Part shown: positions 62,089 to 64,000 of the stretch, in pieces
Numbering within the stretch: the stretch's first letter is position 1
Layout of the letters: every line of letters starts with the position of its first letter
NCBI RefSeq assembly: GCF_965208485.1
Contig: NZ_OZ242344.1
Span: forward strand, 62,001 to 126,000
DNA from: Poriferisodalis sp965208485
GTDB lineage: Bacteria; Actinomycetota; Acidimicrobiia; Acidimicrobiales; Poriferisodalaceae
DNA length: 64,000 nucleotides
Reading direction: 5' to 3'
Notes under the pieces: model-generated
What the model saw: only the letters and a program-made list of their open reading frames with translations
What the model was told of the DNA's origin: nothing
Database searches by the model: none
Made by a program: the position numbers and the translations under genes

Positions 62089-62220
62089 TCAGGCCTCAGC
62101 AGCGCGCATGCGGCGACCAAGGAGGCCCGCGCGAAGACCCCGCAGCGGGGCCGCGATCTGCTCAGGGGCACTCACCAGCAGTCCCTTGAGCTGGTTGACG
62201 GCGCATGTGCGAGCCTTGAC
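62089..62220 (-). pseudogene. Fragment of an IS110-family transposase
   Basis: The minus strand reads VKARTCAVNQLKGLLVSAPE then QIAAPLRGLRAGLLGRRM and a stop, matching the conserved middle segment of IS110 transposases (R T x A I N Q L K x L). Upstream sequence continues in another frame. Only this piece remains, next to the IS3 remnant. The stretch 62221-62328 has no gene. Confidence 0.55.
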
Positions 62221-62328
62221 CGCAGGAGTTCACGCAGCTCGCGAGTAGTGATCCGTCGGGTTGCCCACGGCGGTCGTATCCTCGCGCCAGCCTTCGTCAG
62301 CGGAGTCTCGGTGACCTTGAGGACACAA

Positions 62329-64000
62329 ATGACCGATATCGCTACCGACGTGATTGCGGTCGCCGGCCAACTGCCGAGCGGTGCGGAGTTCATTCGCTGT
62401 GCCCTTCAGGTGAACCCGCACCACTATGGAGCGAGCTACCGCAGCGCTCCTAGCGATGGGGACTCTGCGAGCTACGCGTCGAAGCTGATCGCGAGAGCCC
62501 TCGAGCTAGAGATCGGCGCACTTGCAATCACGGATCACAACAGTGTTCGGGATGTCGAAGCATTTCAAGCAGCTGCCATCGGATCCGATCTGACGGTGCT
62601 CCCAGGATTCGAGATCGAGTCGACAGACGGCATCCACGTCCTGTGCATCTATGGCGCTGACACGGACGCCGCCCAACTTGAGCGCTTCCTGGGCGAGTTC
62701 GGCATACGCGAAACGGAACCGTCGAGTCAACCTTGCAGCAAGGACTTTGCAGCGATCCTCGCCACGGTGCCTAGTCAGGGTGGCGTCGCAGTCGCGGCGC
62801 ATGCCATCGGTTCTAAGGGACTATTCCAGGCGCTCCAAAAGAACGCCCGAGCATTGGCGTGGAGAAACGAACATCTGCTCGCAATTCAGATTCCATCTTC
62901 TATCGACGAGCTCCAAGAAGGGCCACGCGCGATCGTTCGTAACCAAGTGGCGGAGTACCAGCGCTCCTACCTGGCAGGCAAACAACAAGTGATCGCCGTG
63001 GTCAACGCTAAGGATGTCGCTCGGATCGAGGATCTGGACGACCCTGGCGCTACGACTCTGATCAAGTTTTCTGGCCAGCCAGGAGTCGAGGGTCTGCGTC
63101 AGGCTTTTCTTGACCCGGACTCGCGGATTCGTCTCAACACGGATGAGCAGCCAGATGAGCATTCGGAGCTAGTGGCCATCACCTGGGAGGGAGGCGGGTT
63201 TCTAGATGGAGGCGCCATCCATTTCAACCCGAATCTCAACGTCCTCATCGGAGGACGAGGCACCGGTAAGTCCACCGTGATCGAGAGCATCCGCTACGTG
63301 TTGGATCTGGAGCCGGTGGGCGACGAGGCGCGCCATGCGCATCGAGACATTGTGCGCCACGTGCTCCGGAGCGGTACCAAGGTGACGCTCGTGGTGCGCT
63401 CGCTACACCCTGCCGAGCGCAGCTACCGCATCGAGCGCACAGTGCCTAATCCCGCCATCGTGCGGAATGAGTTCGGGGAGGTATCGAATCTGCTTCCCGC
63501 GGACGTCTTGCCCCGTGCCGAGGTCTATGGACAGCACGAGATTTCCGAGCTCACCCGGAGCCGTCCCAAGTTGACGCGTCTTCTTCACCGCTTCGTACGC
63601 GGCGATCTCGACACTGACGCACGCAAGACGGGCATTCTGCGCGAGCTTCAATCCTCTCGGAAGTCCCTGCTGGACACGCAAGCTGAGATCGAAGAAATCG
63701 AGGAACGCCTCTCGGCGCTCCCTCAGCTCCAAGAAACGCTGGAGCGCTTTCAAGAGGCCGGTCTCGAAGAGCGCCTCCGCGACCAGAGCCTGCTGGTTCG
63801 AGAGTCACAGATAGTTGAGTCGATACCAGAGCGTCTGCAGCCGCTGCGCGATTCAGCGGAGACACTGCGTCAGGAGCTTCCGTTGGACCGCGCCTTCCTC
63901 TCAGAGCGAGCGTTGACTGATCTGCCCGGGGGATCGATTCTCGACAGGGCCAACGAGGTGTTGCAAGAACTGAGCACCGCTCTGGAGGGTGCGACCCGCC
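62329..64000 (+). CDS. PHP-domain protein with SMC-like AAA ATPase (3' partial)
   Basis: The frame is open from the ATG at 62329 (TGAGGA site 6 bp upstream) to the window end, 557 codons. Residues about 20-250 form a PHP phosphoesterase-like domain: ALELEIGALAITDHNSVRDV, TVLPGFEIESTDGIHVLCIY, VAVAAHAIGSKG. The usual first HxH motif is replaced by NPHHYGASYR. An ABC/SMC-type ATPase follows, with NPNLNVLIGGRGTGKSTVIE (Walker A GGRGTGKST, residues 308-316), the Q-loop-like AEVYGQHEISELTRSR, then a coiled coil (TQAEIEEIEERLSALPQLQE). This order matches proteins annotated as TrlF-family AAA-like ATPases. A role in phage or DNA defence is inference. Confidence 0.88.
   Translation, partial: MTDIATDVIAVAGQLPSGAEFIRCALQVNPHHYGASYRSAPSDGDSASYASKLIARALELEIGALAITDHNSVRDVEAFQAAAIGSDLTVLPGFEIESTDGIHVLCIYGADTDAAQLERFLGEFGIRETEPSSQPCSKDFAAILATVPSQGGVAVAAHAIGSKGLFQALQKNARALAWRNEHLLAIQIPSSIDELQEGPRAIVRNQVAEYQRSYLAGKQQVIAVVNAKDVARIEDLDDPGATTLIKFSGQPGVEGLRQAFLDPDSRIRLNTDEQPDEHSELVAITWEGGGFLDGGAIHFNPNLNVLIGGRGTGKSTVIESIRYVLDLEPVGDEARHAHRDIVRHVLRSGTKVTLVVRSLHPAERSYRIERTVPNPAIVRNEFGEVSNLLPADVLPRAEVYGQHEISELTRSRPKLTRLLHRFVRGDLDTDARKTGILRELQSSRKSLLDTQAEIEEIEERLSALPQLQETLERFQEAGLEERLRDQSLLVRESQIVESIPERLQPLRDSAETLRQELPLDRAFLSERALTDLPGGSILDRANEVLQELSTALEGATR

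Overview
The window is high-GC actinobacterial-type DNA. Two gene orders support this: rapZ-gap-pgk-tpiA with secG about 10 kb further on, and cysO-cysM then metallo-hydrolase-rph-rdgB (the Rv1335-Rv1341 neighbourhood of Mycobacterium). The mixture of PHA storage genes, flavin-dependent LLM oxidoreductase, CaiB/BaiF CoA-transferases, amidases, a Rieske oxygenase and many insertion sequences would fit an environmental or host-associated Acidimicrobiia-like organism. That last placement is inference; no rRNA or marker phylogeny is possible here.

Layout. 1-4.3 kb: end of rapZ, then the lower-glycolysis operon gap-pgk-tpiA. 4.3-6.7 kb: a small phasin-like gene, an XRE regulator and an acyl-CoA ligase. 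6.7-12.4 kb: an alpha/beta hydrolase and a MarR regulator face a PHA operon (phasin, phaC, patatin-like protein). An IS5-type element now sits between the MarR gene and the operator-promoter region. 12.5-15.4 kb: a CPTC thioredoxin-fold fusion protein, secG and an LLM flavoprotein. 15.5-24.7 kb: a mobile island lies between tRNA-Leu and smpB. It holds a P4-type integrase, an IS3 element, a nucleotidyltransferase toxin-antitoxin-like pair, an IS1380 element that carries two insertions of one other IS family, and palindromic MITE-like elements. 24.7-34.8 kb is mostly housekeeping: smpB, cysO-cysM, the Rv1339-like hydrolase, rph, rdgB, clpP, rpe, a thiolase and a DUF3179 lipoprotein.

34.9-61.9 kb is accessory metabolism: a truncated MmeI-like restriction-modification protein, a molybdenum hydroxylase large subunit, a fused hydantoinase/oxoprolinase, a GSA-type aminotransferase coupled to a Rieske oxygenase, two amidases, two CaiB-type proteins, a thioesterase, a quinone oxidoreductase and alanine dehydrogenase. 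Between these are decayed fragments and a lower-GC patch at 55.1-56.3 kb. At the right edge, after IS3 and IS110 remnants, a gene with a PHP phosphoesterase domain followed by an SMC-like ATPase runs out of the window; it is the best candidate for a defence-type system.

The most unusual signal is a dispersed repeat of about 60-90 bp found five times (near 1.98, 27.5, 40.4, 40.9 and 59.1 kb). Two copies lie in frame inside the hydantoinase/oxoprolinase gene and encode nearly the same peptide, one of them exactly at the HyuA/HyuB junction. A second theme is short palindromic elements bounded by CTAG or CTAA, two of which supply the stop codon of a neighbouring gene.
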